NCBI GenBank assembly: GCA_964468205.1
Contig: CAYXVG010000009.1
Coordinates: forward strand, 1-64,000
DNA length: 64,000 bases
Origin: CAWELS01 sp964468205
Lineage (GTDB): Bacteria; Acidobacteriota; Terriglobia; Bryobacterales; Bryobacteraceae
Direction of reading: 5' to 3'
A model generated the notes under the pieces. That model had not been told where the DNA came from. It saw only the letters and a list, made by a program, of their open reading frames with translations, and made no database searches. This document shows positions 43,260-51,301 of the stretch, piece after piece; the first letter of the stretch is position 1, and each line of letters opens with the position of its first letter. A program made the position numbers and the translations under genes.

Positions 43260-43293
43260 AGGAGAAGTTGCATAATCAAGCGGAGGTAACCGA

Positions 43294-43503
43294 ATGCTCC
43301 AGTGCCCTTTGTGCGACGCTCCAATCGACGAAGATGAAGACGAACTCGACGAAGGCGACGTCCTAATCTGTGAACAGTGTGGCGCCAACCTCGTGGTAGC
43401 GAGCCTCGATCCGATCGAGCTCGAGGAGGAGGATGACGAGTTCGACGAACTCGAAGAGGAAGAAGACGAAGACGACCCATGGCGAAGCTCCCGAAAATAT
43501 TAG
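43294..43503 (+). CDS. LysW-like zinc-ribbon protein without the carrier tail
   Basis: The 69 residues have a zinc ribbon (MLQCPLCDAPID..., C4/C7 and C26/C29 in ICEQCG) and a long acidic run (ELEEEDDEFDELEEEEDEDD). This is the plan of LysW, the small carrier on which lysine or arginine intermediates are attached. LysW ends in EDWGE, whose last Glu is the attachment point; this protein ends PWRSSRKY instead. It therefore looks like a LysW relative that cannot act as such a carrier, and it may have another zinc-ribbon role. No lysX or lysZ is near; lysine is made through lysA here. It overlaps the next gene by 25 bases. Confidence 0.65.
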   Translation: MLQCPLCDAPIDEDEDELDEGDVLICEQCGANLVVASLDPIELEEEDDEFDELEEEEDEDDPWRSSRKY

Positions 43504-43877
43504 CAGCGGCCATTCTTGTGTGCGCGATTTGCGCTCTTCCTTCCCCGCTGCCGGCGAAGAAGAAGCCGGAGAAATTTGGCGTGATCGCAGGAACCGTATT
43601 TCAACAATCCGGTTTCTCTCTTCAGGGCGCCACGATCATGCTGACTCCAACTCCCGAAGAGGGCGGTGAAATCAACACGAAGGACATCCAGAAGACAGTA
43701 TCCGACCGCCGCGGAGAATTCTCCTTTCGAGTTCCCGCCGGAGCAATGCGCTATACTGTTCGAGTAGAGGCCGAAGGTTGGCAACCCGCTGAAAAGACAG
43801 TGGAAAGCCAGTGGGACCAGAAGGTTGGCGTTACCTTCCGACTCAAGCCCGCCACGGCCGGAGAGGACGCGAAATGA
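43479..43877 (+). CDS. exported carboxypeptidase-regulatory-like domain protein
   Basis: A 132-residue protein, signal peptide MAKLPKILAAAILVCAICAL. The mature part is one Ig-like beta-sandwich of the carboxypeptidase-regulatory or transthyretin-like type (GVIAGTVFQQSGFSLQGATI, then VSDRRGEFSFRVPAGAMRYT). The start overlaps the zinc-ribbon gene by 25 bases and the end overlaps the next gene by 4 (ATGA), so all three are coupled. Confidence 0.75.
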   Translation: MAKLPKILAAAILVCAICALPSPLPAKKKPEKFGVIAGTVFQQSGFSLQGATIMLTPTPEEGGEINTKDIQKTVSDRRGEFSFRVPAGAMRYTVRVEAEGWQPAEKTVESQWDQKVGVTFRLKPATAGEDAK

Positions 43878-44302
43878 GATTCCCGAAGCAAGCTGCTCTC
43901 TCGATCTTGTTCCTGCTGGCCCTCGGTTCCGCCGCGGCTCAGACACCCCATCCCGGCGCTGATCCCGGCTCGCCCGAAAACCCAAAGGGCGACAAGTGGT
44001 TTGGCAAGAAGGAGAAGAAGCCGGACAAGCTCCGTTCCGTAAATGGCGTAGTCCTCGACGAAGGTGGTGACCTGGTCGAAGGTGCTGTCGTCAAGCTCAA
44101 AGACGCCAAAACCCTGGAAATCCGTTCCTTTATTACTCTCGAGGACGGCTCGTTCCGCTTCCATGGTCTCAGCACGGAGAACGACTACGAACTGAAAGCG
44201 TCTCACGAAGGCAAAGAGAGCCGTACACGCCGTCTGACGGTCTTCGACAGCCGCAAGAAAGCCACAATGAACTTGCAGCTTGAGAATGACGAAAAGAGCT
44301 AG
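43874..44302 (+). CDS. exported carboxypeptidase-regulatory-like domain protein
   Basis: The 142 residues begin at ATG 43874, which overlaps the preceding stop. A signal peptide (MRFPKQAALSILFLLALGSA) precedes a basic, Lys-rich linker and one beta-sandwich domain (VNGVVLDEGGDLVEGAVVKL and FITLEDGSFRFHGLSTENDY). It is a sister of the preceding protein in fold. The two might form a pair on the cell surface or in the periplasm; the role is unknown. Confidence 0.75.
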   Translation: MRFPKQAALSILFLLALGSAAAQTPHPGADPGSPENPKGDKWFGKKEKKPDKLRSVNGVVLDEGGDLVEGAVVKLKDAKTLEIRSFITLEDGSFRFHGLSTENDYELKASHEGKESRTRRLTVFDSRKKATMNLQLENDEKS

Positions 44303-44381
44303 GCGGCCTGAGACAGGCACGTTTCCGTCGAAACCTCTCTCGCCCTGACGCATCTAAGGGCCTCAGAGGAGGGCAACCCCT

Positions 44382-44951
44382 ATGATGCGAAATACCATTT
44401 TGACAGCGGCTCTGTTTCTGATGGCATCCGCGAGCGTTTTTGGCGCCGGCCTCGGCGTGGGAAGCGAGGTACCGGAATTTGAACTGAAGTCTGTCGAGGG
44501 CGCCGACGTCGCCTATTCCGACATTTCGGGCGATGTTACCGTGGTCGCGTTCATCGCTACTAAGTGCCCCATTTCGAATGACTACAACGAGCGCATGAAT
44601 GCAATCTACGGCGACTATGCCCGAAAAGGCGTGAAGTTCGTCTTCATCAACTCCAATAAGGCCGAAGATGCCGCCGAGGTTAAGGCGCACGCGGCGGAGA
44701 ACGGATTCAAATTCTCGGTCTACAAGGATCCGGGCAACGTGGTGGCCGACCGGTTTGGCGCCGAGGTCACCCCTGAGATCTTCCTCGTAAAAGGTGGAAA
44801 GGTTGTCTACCACGGACGTATCGATGATGCTCGCACCGGCGAGATCAAGCACCACAGCCTACGGGAGGCGCTCGACGCAGTGCTTGACGGCAAGACCCCG
44901 GATCCCGCTGAGGCACGGGCATTCGGCTGCACCATCAAGAGAGTATCGTGA
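44382..44951 (+). CDS. exported redoxin-family protein
   Basis: The 189 residues have a signal peptide (MMRNTILTAALFLMASASVF) and a thioredoxin/AhpC-TSA fold. GGAGGG stands 8 bases before the ATG. The active segment IATKCPISNDY has only one Cys (C-P-I-S form), and another Cys sits near the C-terminus (FGCTIKRVS). It cannot form the usual CxxC disulfide, so it is more likely a thiol peroxidase or a disulfide partner of the following TlpA-like protein, whose GTG start overlaps its stop by four bases. Confidence 0.8.
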   Translation: MMRNTILTAALFLMASASVFGAGLGVGSEVPEFELKSVEGADVAYSDISGDVTVVAFIATKCPISNDYNERMNAIYGDYARKGVKFVFINSNKAEDAAEVKAHAAENGFKFSVYKDPGNVVADRFGAEVTPEIFLVKGGKVVYHGRIDDARTGEIKHHSLREALDAVLDGKTPDPAEARAFGCTIKRVS

Positions 44952-45427
44952 AAACAGCAGCCCTGATTCTGATGTTGCTCGGTTCCGCCGCGCTGGCGGC
45001 GGAGCCGAGCCAGTTTCAAGATTTCGACGCGAAACGCCACGAGGACGTCCTTCAGGCGAACTCGGGCAAGGTCGTGCTTTTCAACTATTGGGCAACTTGG
45101 TGCGCCCCTTGCCGGGAAGAAATGCCACTGCTTGTCGCTCTCGACAAGCGCTTGCAGGCGCGCGGCTTCCGGCTGATTACCGTTTCCGCCGACGAACCGG
45201 GCGACAAGGCGCAGGCCCTCGAATTCCTGAAGGAACACGGGGCGCCCGCGCCGGTCTACTTTAAGAATGTCGAGGATGACGACGCCTTCATCGAGTCGAT
45301 CAATCCTGAATGGAGCGGCGCGTTGCCGGCCCTTTTCCTCTACAGCCGGCAAGGGAAGCTCACCAAAAGATGGATTGGCGAGACCGGGATGGCCGAGATC
45401 GAAGCGGCGATTGAAGATCTTCTCTGA
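44948..45427 (+). CDS. TlpA-like exported thioredoxin
   Basis: A 159-residue protein from a GTG start overlapping the redoxin gene (GTGA). A signal peptide (MKTAALILMLLGSAALAAEP) precedes a thioredoxin domain with NYWATWCAPCREEMPLLVAL, a complete CxxC active site. C-terminal GALPALFLYSRQGKLTKRWI keeps the cis-Pro. It probably maintains periplasmic thiols, perhaps by reducing the redoxin partner. Confidence 0.88.
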   Translation: MKTAALILMLLGSAALAAEPSQFQDFDAKRHEDVLQANSGKVVLFNYWATWCAPCREEMPLLVALDKRLQARGFRLITVSADEPGDKAQALEFLKEHGAPAPVYFKNVEDDDAFIESINPEWSGALPALFLYSRQGKLTKRWIGETGMAEIEAAIEDLL

Positions 45428-45478
45428 AACCTCCCACAGCCGCGGCTGCCGCCGGCATGACCGCCACCACGGTCACCG

Positions 45479-46468
45479 CTAGCGAATGGCGATAGGGCGC
45501 ATTGCAAATCCGGCGGTCGCTCCCTTGATGCGGTTCGTCATGGCGACATAGGTGAAGCGGTAGGCCTTGTCCCCGGCCAGTCCCTCGAGGTTATGCAACT
45601 CGCCGATGTGAACGCCCTGGTCGACGAGCAGGTACTTATGAACGGGAATCGGGTCCTCGCTTGCGACCTCGAGCCCGCTGGTATCAGAGCCTATCATCAC
45701 CGCTCCTTTTTGCTCCACCAGCCACTTTGCACCCTCGAGATTCAGACCCGCAGAGTCGTGTTCTCCGATTCTGTCGTGATCGGCGCCGGTGGCGCCCCAA
45801 TAGCGGGCGACTCCTGTCCGGATGAATACGATGTCTCCGGGTTCGATGGAGGTCCCCTGCCTCTCCAGCGCCGCCCGTAGCTCTTCGGGCCCGATGGAAA
45901 ACCGCGCCGGAAGCGCGTCCACGCCTTTCCAACCCGCAACATCGATCAACACGGCGCGGGCTATGATGGGCGGGATCGTGTCGGCGCCGGCCTTGAGAAT
46001 TCCAAAGTCGCCGCCGTACTTTTCCTCCTTGAAACCGTTGTACCAATGGCGAGCTTCCCCGTACACGATATGTCCCAGACTGTCGATCTGGGTTCCGACA
46101 TTGTCCGAGATGAAGAGCGCGCAACTGTGCCACCGCATGCCGCTTTCGGGCGGCATGATCGGCTGTTCATCCAGGCCCTCGCCGTGCGGACTCCGGTAGG
46201 TCATCACCTCGATGGGAGAGTGGCCGGGCCATTTGTAGGAGCGCCGGTCGACCAGCAAACCGAGGTCGTACACTTTGCCGGTCTTGACGTCCGATAGAGC
46301 CCGCCGCACATGCTCCGGACCGGTGATCGCATTCAGGGCTCCGACCTCGTCCTGCGGGCCATAGACCCAGCCAAACCCTTTGCCCTGCTTCCAACCATCG
46401 AGCTCTTGCGCCGCGGCAGTGGAGGCGGCCCACAACAAGCACATCAGTAAAATCGTGATTCGCGCCAT
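45479..46468 (-). CDS. exported cyclase-family (kynurenine-formamidase-like) hydrolase
   Basis: The 329 residues start with a signal peptide (MARITILLMCLLWAASTAAA). The cyclase family (Pfam Cyclase) uses HxGTHxDxxxH for its metals; here the site reads DNVGTQIDSLGHIVYG, so Asp and the last His are kept but the first His is Asn. This Gln/Asn form occurs in a sub-branch and the metal site may be changed. LIDVAGWKGVDALPARFSIG is another family segment. The substrate is unknown. It follows lysA on the same strand by 47 bases but a shared role is not evident. Confidence 0.75.
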   Translation of the reverse strand: MARITILLMCLLWAASTAAAQELDGWKQGKGFGWVYGPQDEVGALNAITGPEHVRRALSDVKTGKVYDLGLLVDRRSYKWPGHSPIEVMTYRSPHGEGLDEQPIMPPESGMRWHSCALFISDNVGTQIDSLGHIVYGEARHWYNGFKEEKYGGDFGILKAGADTIPPIIARAVLIDVAGWKGVDALPARFSIGPEELRAALERQGTSIEPGDIVFIRTGVARYWGATGADHDRIGEHDSAGLNLEGAKWLVEQKGAVMIGSDTSGLEVASEDPIPVHKYLLVDQGVHIGELHNLEGLAGDKAYRFTYVAMTNRIKGATAGFAMRPIAIR

Positions 46469-46515
46469 GCGGGTATTGTACGCGAAGGCCGGCCGGGTTC
46501 ACGGACCCGCCCGGA

Positions 46516-47760
46516 TCATTCTCCCCGTATGAGATCGTCGAAAGTCTCCCGGGCGCGTACGACGCGCCAGGAGTCGCCTTCCACCAGCACTTCAGGCGGG
46601 CGCGGGCGGGAATTGTAGTTTGACGCCAGGACGAAACCGTATGCGCCGGCAGAACAAACGGCAAGCAGTTCACCGGGCGGCAGGTTGGCGATTTCGCGGT
46701 CGCGTGCGAGGAAGTCGCCCGTCTCGCACACCGGTCCCACAATGTCAGCCACCACGGTTCCGAATTCCGGCCGCCGCCGCACGGGAACAATTTCGTGATG
46801 AGCCTGGTAAAGCGCGGGCCGGATCAGATCGGTCATGGCGGCGTCCACCACAAAGAACTCCTTCCGGCCGGTCCGCTTGCGGTAGAGCACCCGCGACAGC
46901 AACACGCCGGCCTCGCCGATGATGGATCGCCCAGGCTCCACCATCACGGTGAGGTCGTGCCCCGAGAACTTGCTCATCAGATCCGCAATGAACTTGCGGA
47001 TCTCCGGCGGGCGCTCATCCGGACGATACTTGATGCCCAATCCGCCCCCGAGATCCAGTTGGGTGATAGGGAAGCCCGCCGCCCGCAACCGCTCCACCAG
47101 CCCGATCATAATGTCCACGGCGTCGTGAATCGGATTAGCGTCGAGAAGCTGGGAGCCGATGTGGCAGCTCACTCCCTCAAGCTTGAGGTTGCGGAACTTC
47201 CGGGCGCGGTCATAGACTTCCTCGACCTCCCCCCAATCGACACCAAACTTGTGTTCCCTTAATCCGGTGGAGATATAGGGGTGCGTCGCCGCGTCGACAT
47301 CCGGGTTGACCCGGATACCAACGCTCGCGACGACGCCACTTCGGGCGGCGAGGGCATCTAGCAGCGCCAATTCCGCTTCCGATTCGCAGTTAAACGCATG
47401 GATTCCCTCTCTCAGGGCGTACTCGATTTCGGCGGGCGTCTTTCCCACCCCAGAGAAAACGACTCGGTTCAGGTCTCCGCCGGCTTGCTTTACCCGGAAG
47501 AGTTCTCCGCCGGATACAATATCGAATCCCGCGCCGGCTCCGGCGAGGAGACGCAGCACGCTCAAATTGAAGTTGGCCTTCACGGCGTAAAGGATGCGAT
47601 GCGGGACCTGCGCAAAGGTCTCGTCGTAGGCCCGGTAGCGATCGAGGATGGCGGCCGCGGAGTAGACGTAGCATGGCGTGCCGGCGCTTGCCGCGATGTC
47701 CGCTAGCGGGACCTGTTCACAGTAAAGTGTCTCACTTCGGTATGAATAGGCGTCGAGCAT
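46516..47760 (-). CDS. lysA: diaminopimelate decarboxylase
   Basis: The last step of lysine synthesis: PLP-dependent decarboxylation of meso-diaminopimelate (cytoplasm). Start at 47760 (MLDAYSYRSETLYCEQVPLA) gives 414 residues. PLP Lys is in LYAVKANFN. The Gly-rich phosphate site is in DLGGGLGIKY, and substrate/PLP residues are in SCHIGSQ, VEPGRSIIGE and CSAGAYGF. The residues upstream of 47760 in frame do not look coded. It is divergent from the phosphomannomutase-like gene with a 68-base gap. Confidence 0.95.
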   Translation of the reverse strand: MLDAYSYRSETLYCEQVPLADIAASAGTPCYVYSAAAILDRYRAYDETFAQVPHRILYAVKANFNLSVLRLLAGAGAGFDIVSGGELFRVKQAGGDLNRVVFSGVGKTPAEIEYALREGIHAFNCESEAELALLDALAARSGVVASVGIRVNPDVDAATHPYISTGLREHKFGVDWGEVEEVYDRARKFRNLKLEGVSCHIGSQLLDANPIHDAVDIMIGLVERLRAAGFPITQLDLGGGLGIKYRPDERPPEIRKFIADLMSKFSGHDLTVMVEPGRSIIGEAGVLLSRVLYRKRTGRKEFFVVDAAMTDLIRPALYQAHHEIVPVRRRPEFGTVVADIVGPVCETGDFLARDREIANLPPGELLAVCSAGAYGFVLASNYNSRPRPPEVLVEGDSWRVVRARETFDDLIRGE

Positions 47761-47828
47761 TTGGTTCTCTACAGGGTAACCAATTCCACCCGGGAGCGCC
47801 GCGCCCGCATTTGTTAACGTACGTATAG

Positions 47829-49187
47829 ATGCTGAAGCCCACAATATTCCGTGAGTATGACATCCGCGGGATCGCGGACACCGACCTCCCAAGCGAAGAG
47901 ATTTCGCTGCTCGGGCAGGCGATTGGGACCTATGTGATCCGCCACGCAGGCCCTGAGGTCAAGCTAGGCCGCGACTGCCGGTTGAGTTCGCCCCGCCTTG
48001 CCGAAGCCCTCGCTACCGGCCTCGCCCGGAGCGGATGCCGGGTCGACGATCTCGGAACCGTGCCAACTCCGGTGGTCTATCACGCGGCCTACAAAGGAGC
48101 CGCCGACGGAGCAATAATGATCACCGGCAGCCACAATCCGGCCGACTACAACGGCTTCAAGATCATGTGCGGCCGCGCAACGCTCCACGGGTCCGAGATC
48201 CAGCGACTCAGGGAGATGATCGAACAGGGCGACTTGATCGAAGGAGATGGTTCGCGGACCACTTCCGACGCCTGCACCCCTTACGTCGATGACATCACGT
48301 CGCGGTTTCACTGGGACCGGAGAATCAAGGTCGTGCTGGACTATGGGAACGGAACCGCCGGACCGACAATGCGGCGCATCCTTGAGCGGCTCAATGTCAA
48401 AGCCGTCCAGATTAATGAGGACATGGATGGCAATTTCCCAAACCATCACCCCGATCCGACCGTCGAAAGCAACCTCAGAGCGTTGAAAACAGCCGTCCTC
48501 TCACAGGGAGCGGACTTCGGCCTGGCGTTTGACGGAGATGGCGACCGCCTCGGAACCATTGACGAAACGGGCAAGGTTATCTGGGGAGACATACTGTTGC
48601 TCATCTTTGCCCGCGAGATCCTCGCCCGCAAACCCGGCGCGGCGTTCATCGGTGAAGTGAAGTGTTCACAGGTGCTCTACGACGAGTTGACGCGGCTGGG
48701 GGCACGCCCGATCATGTACAAGACTGGACACTCCCTGATCAAAGCGAAGATGATCGAGGAGAAGGCGGAGCTGGCGGGAGAAATGAGCGGCCATATGTTC
48801 TTCGCGGATCAGTATTACGGCTATGACGATGCTCTTTATGCTGCCTGCCGCCTCATGGACATCGTGGCCCGCTCCGGACGGCCGCTCTCAGCCCAGATGA
48901 CCGGGCTGCCGGCCACGATTACGACACCGGAAATCCGCATCGATTGCCCGGATGAGAAGAAGTTCGAGGTAGTCGCTCAGGTGGCCGAACATTTCCAGTC
49001 CACCCACAACGTGATTACAATCGACGGAGTTCGGGTTCTGTTTCAGCACGGCTGGGGGTTGGTGCGGCCGTCCAACACGCAACCGGTGCTGGTGTTGCGT
49101 TTTGAGGCCGACAACCAGGAGCAGCTTTCGGAATACCGGCGCGAAATGGAATCCGTGGTGGAACGGGTACTCACCGCCAGCGCGTAG
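47829..49187 (+). CDS. phosphomannomutase/phosphoglucomutase
   Basis: A 452-residue alpha-D-phosphohexomutase that interconverts sugar-1- and sugar-6-phosphates for nucleotide-sugar and polysaccharide synthesis. All four landmark motifs are visible: phosphoserine loop MITGSHNPADYN, metal loop FDGDGDRLG, sugar loop GEMSGHMFF and phosphate loop VRPSNTQP. It starts at ATG 47829 (MLKPTIFREYDIRGI, typical). AlgC/ManB-type proteins have this length. No sugar-nucleotide genes are adjacent. Confidence 0.94.
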   Translation: MLKPTIFREYDIRGIADTDLPSEEISLLGQAIGTYVIRHAGPEVKLGRDCRLSSPRLAEALATGLARSGCRVDDLGTVPTPVVYHAAYKGAADGAIMITGSHNPADYNGFKIMCGRATLHGSEIQRLREMIEQGDLIEGDGSRTTSDACTPYVDDITSRFHWDRRIKVVLDYGNGTAGPTMRRILERLNVKAVQINEDMDGNFPNHHPDPTVESNLRALKTAVLSQGADFGLAFDGDGDRLGTIDETGKVIWGDILLLIFAREILARKPGAAFIGEVKCSQVLYDELTRLGARPIMYKTGHSLIKAKMIEEKAELAGEMSGHMFFADQYYGYDDALYAACRLMDIVARSGRPLSAQMTGLPATITTPEIRIDCPDEKKFEVVAQVAEHFQSTHNVITIDGVRVLFQHGWGLVRPSNTQPVLVLRFEADNQEQLSEYRREMESVVERVLTASA

Positions 49188-49215
49188 AAACCGAAGCTAA
49201 TCGCCAAGGCTGAGC

Positions 49216-49247
49216 CGGCCCCCCTCTCCTCCGTTTCAGAGGGGCCG
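49216..49247 (+). terminator. possible hairpin terminator after the phosphomannomutase gene
   Basis: CGGCCCC(CC)TCT and AGAGGGGCCG pair with a two-base bulge and a 10-base loop, 28 bases after the gene. There is no U tract, so it is a weak call. Confidence 0.4.
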
Positions 49248-49327
49248 ACTCGGTGGCGCGCCAGAAAAACTTGCCCGACCCTTTAACATTGCCATAGGTT
49301 TCTAAATCGGTATAGTTACATTTTTTG

Positions 49328-49340
49328 GTACTACGAGTAC
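49328..49340. promoter_or_regulatory. small palindrome upstream of the exported methyltransferase
   Basis: GTACT-ACG-AGTAC is a perfect 5-bp inverted repeat about 128 bases before the start codon. It may be an operator; nothing else supports this. Confidence 0.25.
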
Positions 49341-49467
49341 TATTCGCCCGTCAAGGGGAGCTACCTCCTCTGGCCACTCAAATCGGAGAAAGCGCACAGC
49401 CCCCACCGTTCTGTGCTACGCTGGCGCCAACGCCCAAAGGGCGCTTCTATCTGAGGAGGACTGGTCT

Positions 49468-50046
49468 ATGCATTCGTCTCGAAAGACGCTTTTGGTGGTT
49501 CTTCTACTCGCGACACTATCCGTGCCCGCCGCAGCCCAGTGGGATGACGACTGGCACATGGGGGATGTGCCGTTTGTGCCGACTCCCGAAGTAGTGGTGG
49601 AGGCCATGCTCGATCTTGCCGGAGTCACCAGCGAGGATGTTGTCTACGATCTTGGCTGCGGCGATGGCCGGATCGTGATCGCGGCAGCGAAGAAGTACGG
49701 CGCCCGCGGAGTCGGTATCGATCTGAACCCCACGCGCGTCGAAGAGGCACACAACAATGCCCGCGCGGCTGGCGTCGAGGATCGAGTCAAATTTGTCGAA
49801 GGGGATTTGTTCAAGGCCGAGATCGCCCCGGCAACCGTCGTTACGCTCTACTTGCTTTCCACGGTGAACAACAAGCTGAAACCGCGTCTGCTGAATGAGC
49901 TAAAGCCAGGCACACGAGTTGTATCTCATCGCTTCAGCATGGATGGGTGGGAACCCGACAAGCAAACAAGCGCCGACGGTAGGCCCCTTTACCTTTGGAC
50001 CATCCCCGAGCGGGCGAAGGTCGCCGGAAGCGTGGCTCAACAGTAG
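49468..50046 (+). CDS. class I methyltransferase with signal peptide
   Basis: The 192 residues begin with a clear signal peptide (MHSSRKTLLVVLLLATLSVP, cut near AAAQ), preceded by GAGGAGG. The mature protein is a small SAM methyltransferase: motif I VVYDLGCGDGRIVIAAAK, GVGIDLNPTRVEEA, motif II FVEGDLFKAEI, and later LLNELKPGTRVVSHRF. The order resembles the FAM173-type lysine methyltransferases, whose eukaryotic members modify the ATP synthase c-ring; the resemblance is by eye only. SAM is not expected outside the cytoplasm, so either the signal acts as a membrane anchor with the enzyme inside, or the domain is non-catalytic. No partner is visible. Confidence 0.8.
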   Translation: MHSSRKTLLVVLLLATLSVPAAAQWDDDWHMGDVPFVPTPEVVVEAMLDLAGVTSEDVVYDLGCGDGRIVIAAAKKYGARGVGIDLNPTRVEEAHNNARAAGVEDRVKFVEGDLFKAEIAPATVVTLYLLSTVNNKLKPRLLNELKPGTRVVSHRFSMDGWEPDKQTSADGRPLYLWTIPERAKVAGSVAQQ

Positions 50047-50048
50047 CC

Positions 50049-50735
50049 TCACCGGATGGCACGATACCACCGGCTGAGCCGTTCCGGATGAACTCCCAGC
50101 CAATAAAGGCCCTGGATCCAGCTCCAGCTCCAGAGCGTGCGAACCACTGACGACCCTTTCCAGCGGCGGTTCGAGACATAAATGGGCTCGTTGAGAAGCG
50201 CCAATCGACCGTGTCGCGCCATTCGCCGGGCGAATTCGTAATCCTCCAACACAGGGTAGGTGCGGTATCCTCTGAGTTCCTCGAACGCGCTCCGGCGGCA
50301 GAAGATTCCAGAATCCCCGTAAAAAATTCTTGCCTGTCGCCGCGCACGATTTACGGTGGTGAAGACCATCGAGGCAAGGTCTCCACCCTGGTATACGACA
50401 TCAAAGTTGCCGCCAACGATATCAGGACGCCCCATGGCTTCGCGGAGGCCCTGGAGAGCCTTCGGGCCTAACCGGACGTCGGCGTGAAGGAATAGGAGTA
50501 CCTCCGCGGTGGCGATCTCAGCGCCGCTGTTCATCTGGAGACCGCGGTTCGCCCGGCACCGCACCAGCTTTGCCCGGCTGGCGGCGATTTCGGCGGTCCG
50601 GTCAGTGGAGCCGCCATCCGCAATGATGACCTCGTCGGGCCTCAAAGCACAAAGGTGATCAAGCAGCGGGGATATGTTCTGCTCTTCGTTAAAGGTCGGA
50701 ATGACAATCGCGACGGAAGGTTTGCCGGCACTCAA
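50049..50735 (-). CDS. family 2 glycosyltransferase (TIGR04283-like)
   Basis: The 228 residues form a GT-A fold: VAIVIPTFNEEQNISPLLDH, EVIIADGGSTDRTAEIAASR, FLHADVRLGP (the DxD-like metal site) and GYRTYPVLEDYEFARRMARH. This matches the TIGR04283 family of small bacterial glycosyltransferases, named after arsenosugar clusters. The acceptor is unknown. Its start overlaps the upstream 50732-51238 gene by 4 bases (ATGA-type), so both are cotranscribed. Confidence 0.85.
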   Translation of the reverse strand: MSAGKPSVAIVIPTFNEEQNISPLLDHLCALRPDEVIIADGGSTDRTAEIAASRAKLVRCRANRGLQMNSGAEIATAEVLLFLHADVRLGPKALQGLREAMGRPDIVGGNFDVVYQGGDLASMVFTTVNRARRQARIFYGDSGIFCRRSAFEELRGYRTYPVLEDYEFARRMARHGRLALLNEPIYVSNRRWKGSSVVRTLWSWSWIQGLYWLGVHPERLSRWYRAIR

Positions 50736-51238
50736 TTCTGCGGTCCGATTTTTTCGGTCCTTCCCGCTAACGGCTTCACGATCGCCCCGCCACAGACTCC
50801 GACGCCCGTGTTGAGCAGGGCGTTCAGAAGGTTGAATAGGACTGCATAGACCATCTGCTCATTCACGGCCTGCTTTCCAGGCATGCGGAATGTGATCGGC
50901 AGTTCCTTGGCAATCTGCAGGCGTAGGGAGCCGGGGACAGTCCGGCCTGAGCGGTCGGTCCGGTTCGCGACGGCCATTGGAGTCTGCAACACGGCGCCGG
51001 TAGCTCCGTCAACATAGAACTGGCAGCGGGAAAACCAGCCGAGGTTGGCGGGGTCGGCCGCGTCGAACAAAAGGAGAGGCGCATCGCGGCCTTCCGGGGC
51101 GCTAAGGTCCAGCATCAGGCCGCGCTCGCTCTCTTCGAGAGTGTACTCAAAGCCGGCTTGCCGGACGATATTGCCGATAAAATCGGGATCAAGCTCAAGC
51201 AACAGTAGCTTGTGCCTGCCCGCCTGAAGCACCTGCAT
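50732..51238 (-). CDS. hypothetical protein coupled to the glycosyltransferase
   Basis: A 168-residue protein with no signal peptide and no domain I recognise. It has alternating hydrophobic strands (HKLLLLELDPDFIGNIVRQ, then RGLMLDLSAPEGRDAPLLLF) and a C-terminal hydrophobic helix (QMVYAVLFNLLNALLNTGVG). It ends by overlapping the glycosyltransferase start, so it may assist it. Confidence 0.55.
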   Translation of the reverse strand: MQVLQAGRHKLLLLELDPDFIGNIVRQAGFEYTLEESERGLMLDLSAPEGRDAPLLLFDAADPANLGWFSRCQFYVDGATGAVLQTPMAVANRTDRSGRTVPGSLRLQIAKELPITFRMPGKQAVNEQMVYAVLFNLLNALLNTGVGVCGGAIVKPLAGRTEKIGPQN

Positions 51239-51301
51239 AATGTAACTTCATTGTAGCGTCTACCCGGACTCTGAGCATCAGGGCCGGAGTGTTATCGCAA
51301 A

